64,000 bases of DNA. Origin: Bin80 sp026708685 (GTDB taxonomy: Bacteria > Bacteroidota > Rhodothermia > Rhodothermales > Bin80). How positions within the stretch are numbered: position 1 is the first letter of the stretch; each line of letters starts with the position of its first letter. The translations under genes and the position numbers were made by a program. Under the pieces are notes generated by a model, which saw nothing but the letters and a program-made list of their open reading frames with translations, had not been told where the DNA came from and did no database searches. Below, in pieces: positions 46,012 through 56,700 of the stretch. The stretch covers positions 3,720,001-3,784,000 of the forward strand of contig OZ241742.1 in the NCBI GenBank assembly GCA_965200955.1, written 5' to 3'.

Positions 46012-47360
46012 TCATTTAGCCATATACCCCCTCTTCTTGTTCTCTTTTCGGAGTCCATCCAATGTGTAGATATTGCTTTTCAAACGATTGCATGGACCGC
46101 AAAGAAGAATGCGATTACTGATGTGATTAATACCTCCTGATGATCTAGGTGCGTTATGATCAAGTTCTAAGTAACGTATATCATCAAACGTTCTATCGCA
46201 TCCTTGACACTTGATTCCGTGATGAGAGAGCAACACTTCGTACATCTCTTGACGGCTCATCTTAAGCCCAGCAGGTTCGTGTACTTTGATTTTGACCTGT
46301 AAGAATGGAACAGCCTCTTCTTTATCATCTGTTTGATCGGGTAGTTCTTGGGTGTATGTTACTTCTCCGAAAACTCCTACTTCCTTTCGAAGTTTATCTA
46401 CAACTACGTCATGTGCCTTATCCCAAATGTCAATGCTAACCCACTGTCGGTTCAGACGCTCGGTAGCCACGCATGTCGTTGCACATCCAGCAAAGCAATC
46501 TAATACAATATCTCCTTCGTTGCTACTGGCTTTAATGATCCGTTCGTATAGTGATATGGGTTTCTGAGTAGGATAGCCAGTTCGCTCTTTTCAGACGCAT
46601 TTATATGCGGAATAGACCACACATCACCAAGACGACGCCCCTTATCCGATAGATATATTTTGTAGGGCTCTTTCCCTTGCAGTTTTTGCCAACGAAACCA
46701 CCGCCCATCCTCATCCTGTTTGTAGTGAGAATCACGTTTTCCCGATTTGTCTCCATAGGGACGGTGAATCACATTGACGATGGGGGTGCGTTTGCCATAA
46801 AACAGAATCACATCATGCTCACGCTGAAAACGCTTACTTTTTGCAGTATATCGCCTGTAACTCCATATAATTTCATTGCGGAAGTTCCTCCACCCAAAGA
46901 TCGCATCCATGACGGCCTTTAGATCATGCGAAGCGGTAGGATCGCAATGCAGATAGATACTACCCGTTGGCTTTAAGACTCGGTGCATCTCAAGTAAACG
47001 CACCGCCATGAAACACATATAAGCACCCATGCCGTCTGAGTGGGTATATCGTGCTGACTCAATCGCCTCCATGATCTTTGGATAATCATCATTAAGTTTG
47101 TCCACCCATTCTTGATGGACATCCTCTTCCCAACTCCAACGATCTTGAAACTTTGCACCCGCCGCCAGTGAATCTGGGGTCGCATGAAAGTCTTTACCTT
47201 TGTTGAACGGTGGGTCCGTAGCAATCAAGTCAATGGATTCACTATTCATCGTACGGAGGAACTTCAGGTTGTCTCCGTGAAATAATGTGCGATTTTCCCA
47301 GTTGGCAGTACGCATATCCGTTGTTACTTTGCGATGTAATTCCCTATCCATAAGAACCAT
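46012..47360 (-). pseudogene. DNA methyltransferase fused to HNH nuclease domain, one frameshift
   Basis: Two adjoining frames make one protein of about 450 residues. The first (from 47360, or more likely from Met at about 47315, MRTANWENRTLFHGDNL) has LIATDPPFNKGKDF (catalytic D-P-P-F) and VLKPTGSIYLHCDPTASHDL. Near 46590 one base in a run of A is missing; in the corrected frame the gene continues RTGYPTQKPISLYERIIKAS, then VLDCFAGCATTCVATERLNR (AdoMet motif). The end is an HNH-type zinc domain: CQGCDRTFDDIRYLELDHNA, SSGGINHISNRILLCGPCNR. The order (catalytic motif first) is that of beta-type N6-adenine/N4-cytosine enzymes. With the shift, the AdoMet motif is lost from the main frame. Confidence 0.85.
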
Positions 47361-47550
47361 CCCAGTGCAGCCAGCATTTAGATCGAGCCTTTAACGGTGC
47401 TCAGTGCATCGGGAGTACATTTAGATCTACTCAACGACAGAGAGAAATAAATGATCGGGTTCTACTTCTGGTACCATATGGGCTGATGGTAGATGTTGAT
47501 GTGTGTTCGTCCAAGTCACTTGGTGCGTCCAATTATGTCCCATGAAAAGA

Positions 47551-47802
47551 CTACTCAATCGTATCAACAGACACATCATGATTCTCCATGATTGGATTCG
47601 CCAAAAGTTTTTCACATGCGGCATTAGCGATATTTACAGCGTCCTCTTGGCTCTCAGCAGAAACCTCCAGCTCTATAAATTTTCCAATTCGAACAGAACT
47701 GATTTCATCAAATCCTAAATTCTGGAGAGCGTGCTGGGCAGCTTTTCCCTGAGGATCTAAAATTGCAGGACGCAGGGTAACGGTAATAGAGACCTTGTAC
47801 AT
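47551..47802 (-). CDS. purS: Phosphoribosylformylglycinamidine synthase subunit PurS
   Basis: 83 residues, the usual size for PurS. Typical pattern: VSITVTLRPAILDPQGKAAQ, HALQNLGFDEISSVRIGKFI and ELEVSAESQEDAVNIANAAC, then EKLLANPIMENHDV. PurS helps move ammonia between PurQ and PurL in purine synthesis; those genes are not in the window. It follows pssA by 38 bases on the same strand. Confidence 0.93.
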   Translation of the reverse strand: MYKVSITVTLRPAILDPQGKAAQHALQNLGFDEISSVRIGKFIELEVSAESQEDAVNIANAACEKLLANPIMENHDVSVDTIE

Positions 47803-47840
47803 TTAGAAAGTATAACGAAGAATGAATGGATATCTGGTGT

Positions 47841-48644
47841 TTACCGCGGCAGAGAGATGAGCATACGTATAGACTGTCTCGTGCTGCGAAACAAGCCAAC
47901 AGAAACATAGACGAACAGTACCAAAAGCAGTCCCGAGTAAGGGTAAATACATGTGACCAAGACTGCAATAACATAAGAACCAGAAGAAAATGGATATTCG
48001 CGGAGATAGTAAAATGAAATCCTTGGAACTCCGTCAAATCGAATCATGGATACCATGAGAAGAGATAAAATCACCACGACAGGAATCATCAACTCCGTCT
48101 GTTGTACACTTATTTGAGTAATCCATGTTTCATGTTGGATGTTGAGAAAAATGGCCACAATAAAATACGCTTGAACAGGGGTCGGTAGCCCGTCAAAGTC
48201 AAGTTTCTTCTCTGGGGAATATTGCAGATTGAATCGTGCAAGACGCACTGCCGCACACATGACTGGTAAAGCACTAATCATTAAACCCAACATTCCACTT
48301 CCTTCCAGTAATCGTGCATAAATCAAATAGGCAGGTGCAACGCCAAAAGAAACGATATCACACAAAGAATCAAGTTCCGTACCAAACTGACTAGCACCGT
48401 TGGTCAGACGTGCAACCATACCATCCAAAAGATCAAATAAACCCGCCAAAATGATAAGATAACAGGCCGTTAAATACTGTTCTTGATGGATTTGAGTGAT
48501 TGCAACAAACCCGCAAAACAGATTCATGAGCGTAAAAAAGGACGGGACGGCAACTCGGGCTCTGGTACCAGAGGGTTGCCCATTCTCTTTTTCAGAGAAC
48601 CGTTGAATACTCTTCAGTTGATCTTTAATATCGCGTTCTGCCAT
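47841..48644 (-). CDS. pssA: CDP-diacylglycerol-serine O-phosphatidyltransferase
   Basis: 267 residues, membrane protein. The CDP-alcohol phosphotransferase motif is clear: DLLDGMVARLTNGASQFGTE followed by LDSLCDIVSFGVAP (D-G-x2-A-R ... G-x3-D-x3-D). Several hydrophobic spans follow. It makes phosphatidylserine, the substrate of the decarboxylase encoded 500 bases upstream on the same strand; the enzyme is at the inner membrane. The start ATG is part of a CCATGG palindrome shared with a short frame on the other strand. Confidence 0.92.
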   Translation of the reverse strand: MAERDIKDQLKSIQRFSEKENGQPSGTRARVAVPSFFTLMNLFCGFVAITQIHQEQYLTACYLIILAGLFDLLDGMVARLTNGASQFGTELDSLCDIVSFGVAPAYLIYARLLEGSGMLGLMISALPVMCAAVRLARFNLQYSPEKKLDFDGLPTPVQAYFIVAIFLNIQHETWITQISVQQTELMIPVVVILSLLMVSMIRFDGVPRISFYYLREYPFSSGSYVIAVLVTCIYPYSGLLLVLFVYVSVGLFRSTRQSIRMLISLPR

Positions 48645-48810
48645 GGATCTTCATGAAGTAGCAAATACTTTACTGGAAAAGCACTCATCTATAGATGCTC
48701 GTTTCTCTGAAGTTACAATCATTGATGGAAAATATAAAGATGTGCAGGACTACACCAGAGATGGTAGCACCAACATGATCATCTCTCTAACCGTTTCAGA
48801 GCATTTTTGA
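48643..48810 (+). CDS. Possible small protein of 55 residues, divergent from pssA
   Basis: ATG 48643 (in a CCATGG palindrome that also holds the pssA start) gives MDLHEVANTLLEKHSSIDAR, FSEVTIIDGKYKDVQDYTRD and GSTNMIISLTVSEHF, ending in TGA. The residues look protein-like, but no family was recognised and there is no clear ribosome site. Confidence 0.25.
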   Translation: MDLHEVANTLLEKHSSIDARFSEVTIIDGKYKDVQDYTRDGSTNMIISLTVSEHF

Positions 48811-49147
48811 TCTATTGGAAAGCACAGGGAACAATGATTCTTCATCTATACATCTCATTTGACTCTGCGATTGCAAGTAGAGAAACTTGCATTGGTTGAT
48901 GACCTCATGAACAAGAATCAAAAACCAGACAAAAACTCACAATTGATCCGAGGTATCTGAAAATTTCTAACAATCAAATGAACATGGAGCAGATCATCTG
49001 GTGTCGTTACGGGTAAATGTTCGTGAGCCTCTATATCTACCTATAATGTCGACTCGTTTTCCTCAGATGATGGTTCTCGCAAAACCAAATGAAATCCAAA
49101 ATCTTACGAAGTACATCTGTACCCTTCTTGAATTTTGGGAAGCAAAA
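48811..49147. other. Gap between the small frame and psd
   Basis: About 340 bases downstream of psd on the minus strand; no gene or clear terminator recognised. Confidence 0.4.
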
Positions 49148-49825
49148 TCAAGTGTGTTCATCCAGTGGAATCACTCCCAATATAGTCTCACCAGCCCTGA
49201 CACGATCTCCTATCTCTACCTGAGGATGAATATCCATCGAAAAGATGACATCCATCCGTGATCCAAAACGAATTAATCCGAACCTTTTTCCTGCATCAAC
49301 TATATCTCCTTTTGAAAGCCGATTCACAATTCGTCGTGCCAATGTTCCTGCAATCTGTTTGAATAAAACCCGTTTGCCCGATGGATGCTCAATCCCAATG
49401 ATTGACTGTTCATTGATGGCAGAAGCATCTGGATGCCAGGCAACCTTAAATGTTCCAGATTTATAATCCAGATGACGTACAGTGCCACTGACTGGAACCC
49501 GATTGACATGTACATCCAATACCGAAAGAAAAATAGATATTCTCCATACCTTGCCATCCACAAAGTTTGACTCCTGCTCCTGTACAATCTCTACAATCTT
49601 ACCATCGGCTGGTGCAATGATGATGGATTCAGCCTCCAATGGAATTTCCCTCTCGGGATCTCTGAAAAAGTACATCACACTCAGAGGAAACCCGGGTATC
49701 ATCATTGGGATCATGATTAGTTTCATCCACTGAGCAATTCCTGGAATGATGAGAATCAGTAAACAAACCATCAATCCTATCAGAAATGCAACCATAATCA
49801 ATGGCCACCCTTCACGAGCAATCAT
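49148..49825 (-). CDS. psd: Phosphatidylserine decarboxylase proenzyme
   Basis: 225 residues, the short type found in Bacteroidota-like bacteria. Two N-terminal hydrophobic spans (residues 8-52) anchor it in the membrane. Family motifs are FFRDPEREIP, IIAPADGKIV, ISIFLSVLDVHVNRVPVSGT and GSRMDVIF near residue 187, where the chain is cut at Gly-Ser to make the pyruvoyl group. It turns phosphatidylserine into phosphatidylethanolamine and works with the pssA product encoded downstream on the same strand. Confidence 0.94.
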   Translation of the reverse strand: MIAREGWPLIMVAFLIGLMVCLLILIIPGIAQWMKLIMIPMMIPGFPLSVMYFFRDPEREIPLEAESIIIAPADGKIVEIVQEQESNFVDGKVWRISIFLSVLDVHVNRVPVSGTVRHLDYKSGTFKVAWHPDASAINEQSIIGIEHPSGKRVLFKQIAGTLARRIVNRLSKGDIVDAGKRFGLIRFGSRMDVIFSMDIHPQVEIGDRVRAGETILGVIPLDEHT

Positions 49826-50108
49826 AGTCCATTTTAACTGTGTTTACCAATCTGTGGAGTGTAAACGATTTGAGGATGTCTGCCGTCTACTCAACTCACA
49901 TGATGACTCATTTCTTCAACGTTATTACGAAAGTGTCAACTGTGCGAAACTACTTTGATCTCCAAAGATACACCCAAAGAACCAATCTGAGTATAATCAT
50001 CATCTGATTTGAAATTCATCACCATCAATCTTATTCTACCTCAATTTGATCTTCTCTCAATGAATCAAGATCACCTCATCTTCATTCCATTGGAGTCCAT
50101 CGTATCCT

Positions 50109-51410
50109 ATGCGTCGAGTTTCATTTCATACACTTGGCTGTAAACTCAACTTTGCTGAGACCAGTAGCCTGCGTCATCAGTTTGAAGCACGCGGGTTTAC
50201 AAGTGTCGGGCAGAAGGATCCATCCGATGTATCTGTCATCAATACCTGTTCGGTCACCTCGGAGGCAGATCGCAAGTGCAGACAGATCATCCGTCGTGCC
50301 CATCGGCTCAACCCCGACGCATTCATTATTGTCACTGGATGCTATGCTCAACTTCGTCCTGAAGAAGTTTCCAAGATTCATGGGGTCCATGTGGTTTTGG
50401 GTAACGCAGAAAAATCACGCATCTTTGAGTTGATTGATGACTTTGTGCCCACATCAACGACGCAGGTCAATGTGACCTGCACGGGTAGCATGACATCCTT
50501 TGATCCTGCCCTTCTATCCGATGATCGAACTCGTGCCTTCTTGAAAATCCAAGATGGATGTGACTATACATGCTCCTTTTGCACCATTCCTATGGCTCGT
50601 GGTCAGAGCCGATCGGCACCGATCAACAAAGTCGTTGACCAAGCAAAAAACCTTGCAGATCAGGGAATGAAAGAGATTGTCCTGACGGGCGTGAATATTG
50701 GTTTATACGGTCAAGGTAGTCAGGATCATGAAATGAATGTTGGACTGCTTGATCTTCTGATGAAGCTTTCACGAATTGAAGGCATCCTACGTTATCGTAT
50801 CTCTTCCATTGAACCGAATCTGCTCACCAATGAAATCATTGACTTCGTTGCAGACACTCCCGTGATGGTTCCCCATTTTCATATCCCATTACAAAGCGGA
50901 GATAACACGGTCTTAGGAGCGATGCGGCGTCGCTATCGCAGAGAAGTCTATCAGCAAAGACTGGAGTATATCCATCAACGCATGCCTGATGCTGGGATCG
51001 GTTCGGATGTGATTGTTGGATTCCCTGCCGAAACTGATGAGTGCTTCAAGGAAACCCATGTCTTTCTGGCCAATTTACCCGTGACTTATTTGCACGTGTT
51101 TACCTACTCTGAGCGTCCAAACACTGTATCTTCCAGTCACTCTCATTTGTACAAACCCGTCCCCTCAGAGGAGTGTGCCACGCGTAATCGATCCCTTCAT
51201 GATCTCTCATTGAGAAAGCAGCGCAATTTTCAAGAACAATTCCGTGGTCAAATTCGACCGGTTCTATGGGAACGCAAGACCAAATCAGATCAAATGCAGG
51301 GCTACACCGATAACTATATTCGTGTTTCTAGACCCTTTGATGCGGATCGGATTGGATTGGTTGAACATGTTCAACTTGGGACTGACCACGCATGTTTTGT
51401 CCTGACTTAA
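50109..51410 (+). CDS. mtaB: tRNA t6A37 methylthiotransferase MtaB
   Basis: 433 residues. The N-terminal MTTase domain starts VSFHTLGCKLNFAETS with its conserved Cys (TLGCKLN, NTCSVT, VTGCYAQ) for one Fe-S cluster. The radical SAM cluster motif C-x3-C-x2-C is in GCDYTCSFCTIPMARG. Later come GVNIGLYGQG, RYRISSIEPN and FHIPLQSGDNTVLGAMRRRY, then GSDVIVGFPAETDECF, and a C-terminal TRAM domain. The C-K-L-N-x-x-E opening fits MtaB rather than MiaB or RimO. It converges with the aminopeptidase gene, with a 4-base overlap at the stops. Confidence 0.93.
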   Translation: MRRVSFHTLGCKLNFAETSSLRHQFEARGFTSVGQKDPSDVSVINTCSVTSEADRKCRQIIRRAHRLNPDAFIIVTGCYAQLRPEEVSKIHGVHVVLGNAEKSRIFELIDDFVPTSTTQVNVTCTGSMTSFDPALLSDDRTRAFLKIQDGCDYTCSFCTIPMARGQSRSAPINKVVDQAKNLADQGMKEIVLTGVNIGLYGQGSQDHEMNVGLLDLLMKLSRIEGILRYRISSIEPNLLTNEIIDFVADTPVMVPHFHIPLQSGDNTVLGAMRRRYRREVYQQRLEYIHQRMPDAGIGSDVIVGFPAETDECFKETHVFLANLPVTYLHVFTYSERPNTVSSSHSHLYKPVPSEECATRNRSLHDLSLRKQRNFQEQFRGQIRPVLWERKTKSDQMQGYTDNYIRVSRPFDADRIGLVEHVQLGTDHACFVLT

Positions 51411-52795
51411 ACACCGCAGGCTGCCTCCACCTCTTGAATTGTTTTGGGAATTGAAGGCCCCAAAATTCTGCATCTCGCAGAAGTCACCACGATATTCTCC
51501 TCAATTCGAATACCCCCAAAGTTTTTCCACGAATAGAACTGATCATAGTTGATATATTCACTATGTCGGTTCTGTTGGCTCCACTGCTCCATTAAAGGTT
51601 CAATAAAATAGCACCCTGGTTCAACGGTCAATACGAAGCCCTCCAATAGGGCTCTGCCAAACCGTAATGATTTTAACCCAAATTGACTGCTTCTCTGCAA
51701 CTGATCATCATACCCCACAAGGTCTTCTCCAAGATTTTCCATGTCATGAACATCAAGTCCCATCATGTGCCCGAGACCATGCGGAAAAAACAGGGCATGA
51801 GCACCAGCGGCAACCGAGTCATCAAGATTTCCTTTCATCAACCCCATTTGTTGAAGCCGATCGGTTAAAATCCGTGCGGCAGTCAAATGACAATCTATAA
51901 ATCGACAATCTGGTCGAATCTCAGACAATGCCCCCACCAGTGAGTCCAGTACAGCCTGGTATATCTCAGCTTGATGCGTAGAGAATTTTTCGTCAACGGG
52001 ATAGGTTCGTGTAATGTCACTTGCATACCCCAATGGTGATGATGCCCCACTGTCCAGAACGATTAAATCTCCTGATTTTAGCTGACGATGATAGTGATGA
52101 TTATGCAGTACTTGACCCTCTCGGGTCAAAATGCATGGATACGCCAATCGACCACCACTACTGATGGCAACCCCCTCTACCACCCCCGCGATGTCTCGTT
52201 CATACATGCCTGATGTAGCCATCTTCATGGCAGTCCGATGCATTTTTTGAGTGATTGATAACGCTTTTTCGATTTCTACTATCTCTCGCGGCTCTTTCAC
52301 CGAGCGTTGTGCAATCACGGCTGTTGCCAACTTTCTTGAATGCCCCGTGTGTATCTGTCCCCTCTCTAAGTGTAACAGTTCCTCCAAATAGACTTGTATT
52401 TCTGATCGGTAGGGAGGTAAATAGTAGAGTGGTCGATTCTGCACTCTGAGTTGGTCAATCACCGATGAAAGTTGTGTCATCTCCATGACCTGATCCGCAC
52501 CAATCCGTGTGCCTAATTCAACTAAATCTGGCTGTGATCCAGTCCAGATGATATCATTCATCGTAGGTTGATGGCCAAACAGTGTCGTCCTATTCTGATC
52601 TACGTCAAGGAGTAAGAATAACCCTGGCTGATCAATCCCTGCATAGTACAAGAAAGTACTATCCTGACGAAACGGGTAGGTATTTTCAGCGTAATTCATT
52701 GGACTTTCTGAATGACCGGGCAGGAGTACTACTCCACTGCCGAGTGACTCTACAAGATGAGCTCGTCGCTGACAATAAACGCTAGATTCAAACAT
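51407..52795 (-). CDS. pepP: Xaa-Pro aminopeptidase (aminopeptidase P family)
   Basis: 462 residues. The N-terminal domain opens RRAHLVESLGSGVVLLPGHS. The C-terminal pita-bread domain shows the metal ligands: LDSGASSPLGYASDITRTYP (two Asp), FFPHGLGHMMGLDVHD (His), LTVEPGCYFIEPL (Glu) and GGIRIEENIVVT (Glu). It removes the first residue of peptides with Pro in second place; two metal ions are expected. Length is normal for bacterial PepP. Convergent with mtaB. Confidence 0.93.
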   Translation of the reverse strand: MFESSVYCQRRAHLVESLGSGVVLLPGHSESPMNYAENTYPFRQDSTFLYYAGIDQPGLFLLLDVDQNRTTLFGHQPTMNDIIWTGSQPDLVELGTRIGADQVMEMTQLSSVIDQLRVQNRPLYYLPPYRSEIQVYLEELLHLERGQIHTGHSRKLATAVIAQRSVKEPREIVEIEKALSITQKMHRTAMKMATSGMYERDIAGVVEGVAISSGGRLAYPCILTREGQVLHNHHYHRQLKSGDLIVLDSGASSPLGYASDITRTYPVDEKFSTHQAEIYQAVLDSLVGALSEIRPDCRFIDCHLTAARILTDRLQQMGLMKGNLDDSVAAGAHALFFPHGLGHMMGLDVHDMENLGEDLVGYDDQLQRSSQFGLKSLRFGRALLEGFVLTVEPGCYFIEPLMEQWSQQNRHSEYINYDQFYSWKNFGGIRIEENIVVTSARCRILGPSIPKTIQEVEAACGV

Positions 52796-53243
52796 AATGG
52801 TAAAGTGTTGAGAATTTCAGGTTTCCGAAAAAGATCGTCCCTATGTGCATTGATGCTCCTTCAATTAAGATAATTTTTCTCACAGACAGAATCACCCTAT
52901 GCAAAGGTGATTCTTTATCCTTCTCATGCCTTTGAATAGATGGATCCAACATCAGCATCATCTCAAAGATGAGTAGGAGTCATGATCCTCTTGAAAATGT
53001 TACGGTTGCATTGCAATAATGATTGAATATATTGACTTCGTTTATGTATCCAAGTACATTTTCTACAATGAGCATCAGGAAAAGGAAACAGATGTCATTG
53101 TTGATATGATCTGACTTTGCCAACCGTTAAACAAATAGTCAGGATCCAATTTGAGAATGAGTATCAGTCTTAACCAATAATTTCGGTCAATCAGAAACAA
53201 TTTACCCTTTTTTTCATTACAGTCCAATCACTTCAAAATTCTC
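52796..53243. other. Gap between divergent pepP and FKBP genes
   Basis: About 450 AT-rich bases that must hold the promoters of both genes. No gene, repeat or binding site could be named. Confidence 0.45.
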
Positions 53244-53702
53244 ATGCTTACTCGCTTACTTGCTTTCTTCGCCGTTCTAATCGCTTTTTCTGCGTGTGAT
53301 TCGCCAACAGACACACCTGCTGAAATTGAAGATTCTCCTATTCCTCGCGATGTTTCGGATGCAGACTACATTGATCTTGGGGCTGGTCTCAAATACTATG
53401 ACTTCAAAGTTGGTACTGGTGCTGAAGCGAAAGATGGTGATCTCGTCGCCGTTCACTACTCTGGTTGGCTCACCGATAACACTCTTTTTGATTCATCCTA
53501 TCCCAGGAATCAACCAATTGAGTTTGAATTAGGGTCTGGTCGGGTCATCATGGGGTGGGAGCTTGGACTGGTTGGAATGCAGGTGGGAGGAGAACGTCAG
53601 TTGGTGATTCCGCCTCCCCTTGCCTACGGTGCGTCCGGTCAAGGGCCCATCCCACCGAATGCCACCCTCATTTTTGAAGTTCAACTCGTGTCAATTCAAT
53701 AG
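53244..53702 (+). CDS. FKBP-type peptidyl-prolyl cis-trans isomerase, lipoprotein
   Basis: 152 residues. The leader MLTRLLAFFAVLIAFSACDS ends in a lipobox, so the enzyme is anchored in the envelope. The FKBP domain covers residues 40-152: DLVAVHYSGWLTDNTLFDSS, GRVIMGWELGLVGMQVGGER, VIPPPLAYGASGQG and PPNATLIFEVQLVSI. The active-site pattern (Y, F-D, V-I, W, Y) is complete. It helps fold exported proteins. It converges with the 1022-residue fusion gene, with a 12-base overlap. Confidence 0.93.
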   Translation: MLTRLLAFFAVLIAFSACDSPTDTPAEIEDSPIPRDVSDADYIDLGAGLKYYDFKVGTGAEAKDGDLVAVHYSGWLTDNTLFDSSYPRNQPIEFELGSGRVIMGWELGLVGMQVGGERQLVIPPPLAYGASGQGPIPPNATLIFEVQLVSIQ

Positions 53703-56700
53703 TTTGGCACCGTCTTCCTGCAGGACTGACTCCATCACTTGGATAAATCTCCTCACATTGATCTCATCAAAGACCATAGGCGGCTTAATCTTGATCACAT
53801 TGTGAAGCGGACCATCTGTGGAAACAAGAATTCCCAAATCCCGCATTCGATTCACAATATAATCGGCCTGGCGATCTGCGGGTTCCAGTGTGTCTGGACT
53901 CCTCACCAACTCAACTCCAAGAAATAATCCTCTGCCGCGCACATCCCCAATGATAGGGTAGGTACGCTGGAGATCATGAAGAAGATCTTTGAAGAGTGTG
54001 CCAGTGACGCGAGCATTTTCCTGTAACCCCTCGGATTCAAGAATGTCCATCACGGCCATGCCCACCATGCACGAAACCGGATTCCCCCCAAAGGTGCTGA
54101 AAAACTCCATGCCGTTATCAAATGACTGAGCAATCTCGCGGGTAGTGACCACGCCTGCGAGTGGATGACCATTGCCCATGGGTTTTCCGAGAACTACAAT
54201 ATCTGGGATTACCTGTTGCGTCTGAAATCCCCAGAAGTCACTTCCCATCCTTCCAAATCCCACCTGCACTTCATCTGCAATGCAGACTCCACCTGCATCA
54301 CGAATGTAGGAATAGACCTGATGTAAGTAACCCGATGGCAGCTCTATCTGGCCTCCACAGCCAAGAAGAGATTCGCAAATAAATGCCGCAATTCCATCCG
54401 AACCCGATTCCGCTTTGGTGATGAGTTGCTGCACATAATCGTTCGCAGCGTTTTGATCACGGAATTCCCCCCTGAACGTATCAGGAACAGGAGCCTGAAC
54501 TACATGATCTGGCTCGCCCGTTCCACCGGGTCCATCAAACTTATAAGGACTGATTGCAATGAGTGAACTCAAGTGTCCATGATATGCACCCTCTAAAACA
54601 ACAATATCCTTGCACCCAGTGTGAGCATATGCCAATCGAAGTGCCAGATCATTGGCTTCACTCCCTGAGTTTACAAAGTAGCACACATTCAAGGGATCAG
54701 GCATGGTCAGCGACAACCTCTCTGCATAGTCCACCATCGTTTGATGCAAATATCGGGTATTGGTGTTGAGCACATGCATTTGGCGAATAGCGGCAACATT
54801 CACTTTGGGATGACTATGACCGACATGAGGGACGTTGTTCACTGCATCCAGAAAACGCCTCCCTTCCACATCGTAGAGATACTGAAGATAGCCACGTACA
54901 ATATGAAGAGGACTGCGATACGAGATACTCAGATTACCTCCAATGAATTCTTTTCGTCTGGTTTGAATATGCTCAGTGTCGGGCTTGGGAACCGCCAGCT
55001 TCTCATCTTGAATTCCCAATAACAGATTCGGATCTGGACACACAGATAGCCAGACCTCTCGTTGACTGGCAGGTGCGACCCCAAAAAACCCATCTGACTG
55101 CCCCAGCATATCACAGATGATCTGAAAATGTAGGTGTGGAATCCATCCCCCATTTTCATTGGGAGATCCAAGAAAAGCAAATAAATCTCCTTGGGCAATA
55201 TCTCTTCCAACTTGTAGTTGATCCACAGAATCTTTACTGAGATGTCCATATAACGTATAAAATGTCTCTATGCCGAGAGAATGTTCCAGAATCACTAGTC
55301 CTCCATAATCCATAGAGTCATCGCTAAAATGTAGACCACGAACTTTCCCAGGAATGGGAGCATGAATGGGCGTGCCACTCTCTTTGAATAAATCGATACC
55401 CAGATGGATGGTGCGGCTCTCGTCATATTCGTTGTTGGGCGATTGATAGTGATCTGCAGTATATACAATGCGGGGTTCGTTATAGCGACCTACACCTATC
55501 TCTGCACCTGCACGCCGAATCCGACGAAACCATGCATCTGCAGACTTTACTGGGTCGGGTTGTTTGTCTGGAAAACCCGTCAAAGGACTACTCACACTTA
55601 AATCCAGAACCAGTGGCGCAAGAGCCTTAGGATCTGGTTGCATGATGGGTGAAAAACGTGTTTCTTTTAGCCGTTGAACAATGTATTGACTCTTGGGACA
55701 GGGCACGAATCCACAGGCAGATCTCCACCGATACTCTGCAAGTGACGGAGATTCCGTTGATAAATAGGTCAGTAAAGACCATGCACCCTCTTCGGAAACA
55801 CGAACATACTCATTCTCAGGATCAAGCGCTCCTCGGTAAGCAGACACTAGAACACTGCTACAAAGGCGAGCCTGAATTAACGGATACACGATGGAGATTT
55901 CTTGTTCTTCCAAGGGGTATTGATCGTGATAACCACCAATGACTTCCGCCGCTGCTCCAACTGGGTCACACTTGCCCATCATTGCATAGGTAGCGGCAAT
56001 CGCCAACTCCACGATCGTTGATGTATGGAGGGCATCTCCAAAATCAATGAGTCCTCGTACGCGGGAGCCATATCCTTTGCCCTTTATAATGATATTGTGA
56101 TCATTGGCATCATGATGGATGACACTCTGGCGTAAAGAAGTCAATGTGGGCAGAACCTTGGTTTGAAACATGTCTAATGATGTTTCCACAAGAAATCGTC
56201 TACTCGAATCTTTGATGTAATCCAGATATTGGCTCAATTGTCTGGACTGTCGAAGATCCCAGAGATAACTACGATGGGCAGCTTCGTGATGAAAATCCTC
56301 CATGACCTTATTCAGATTCCCTAAGAATCGCCCCAGATCTCTTAACAATGGATTTAGGACTGGCTTAACACTTGCCATCGTACGGCCTTGAAGCCATGTC
56401 ACCATCCAGACTTGATGATTCTTTCCTGATTGCCCAGAGAGGACTGCTTTTTGCTCATCTGCTATAGTAGGAATCACCCTTGGATATCTTTCAGCTTCTC
56501 CTGTTTGCTTTAAATGGTTTAAGACACTCTGTTGAAGATCTATATCATCCGATGTCGCTTCGTGATTGGCGATTTTAAGCACAAATGAGCCATTATCCGT
56601 CAGGATACGGAAATTCTGATCCATATGACTCGGTAGCTGCACTGCCGTGCCCTTCAATCCAAAAAGGTCATGAGCAATAGATTGGGCCTGCTCCATGGAA

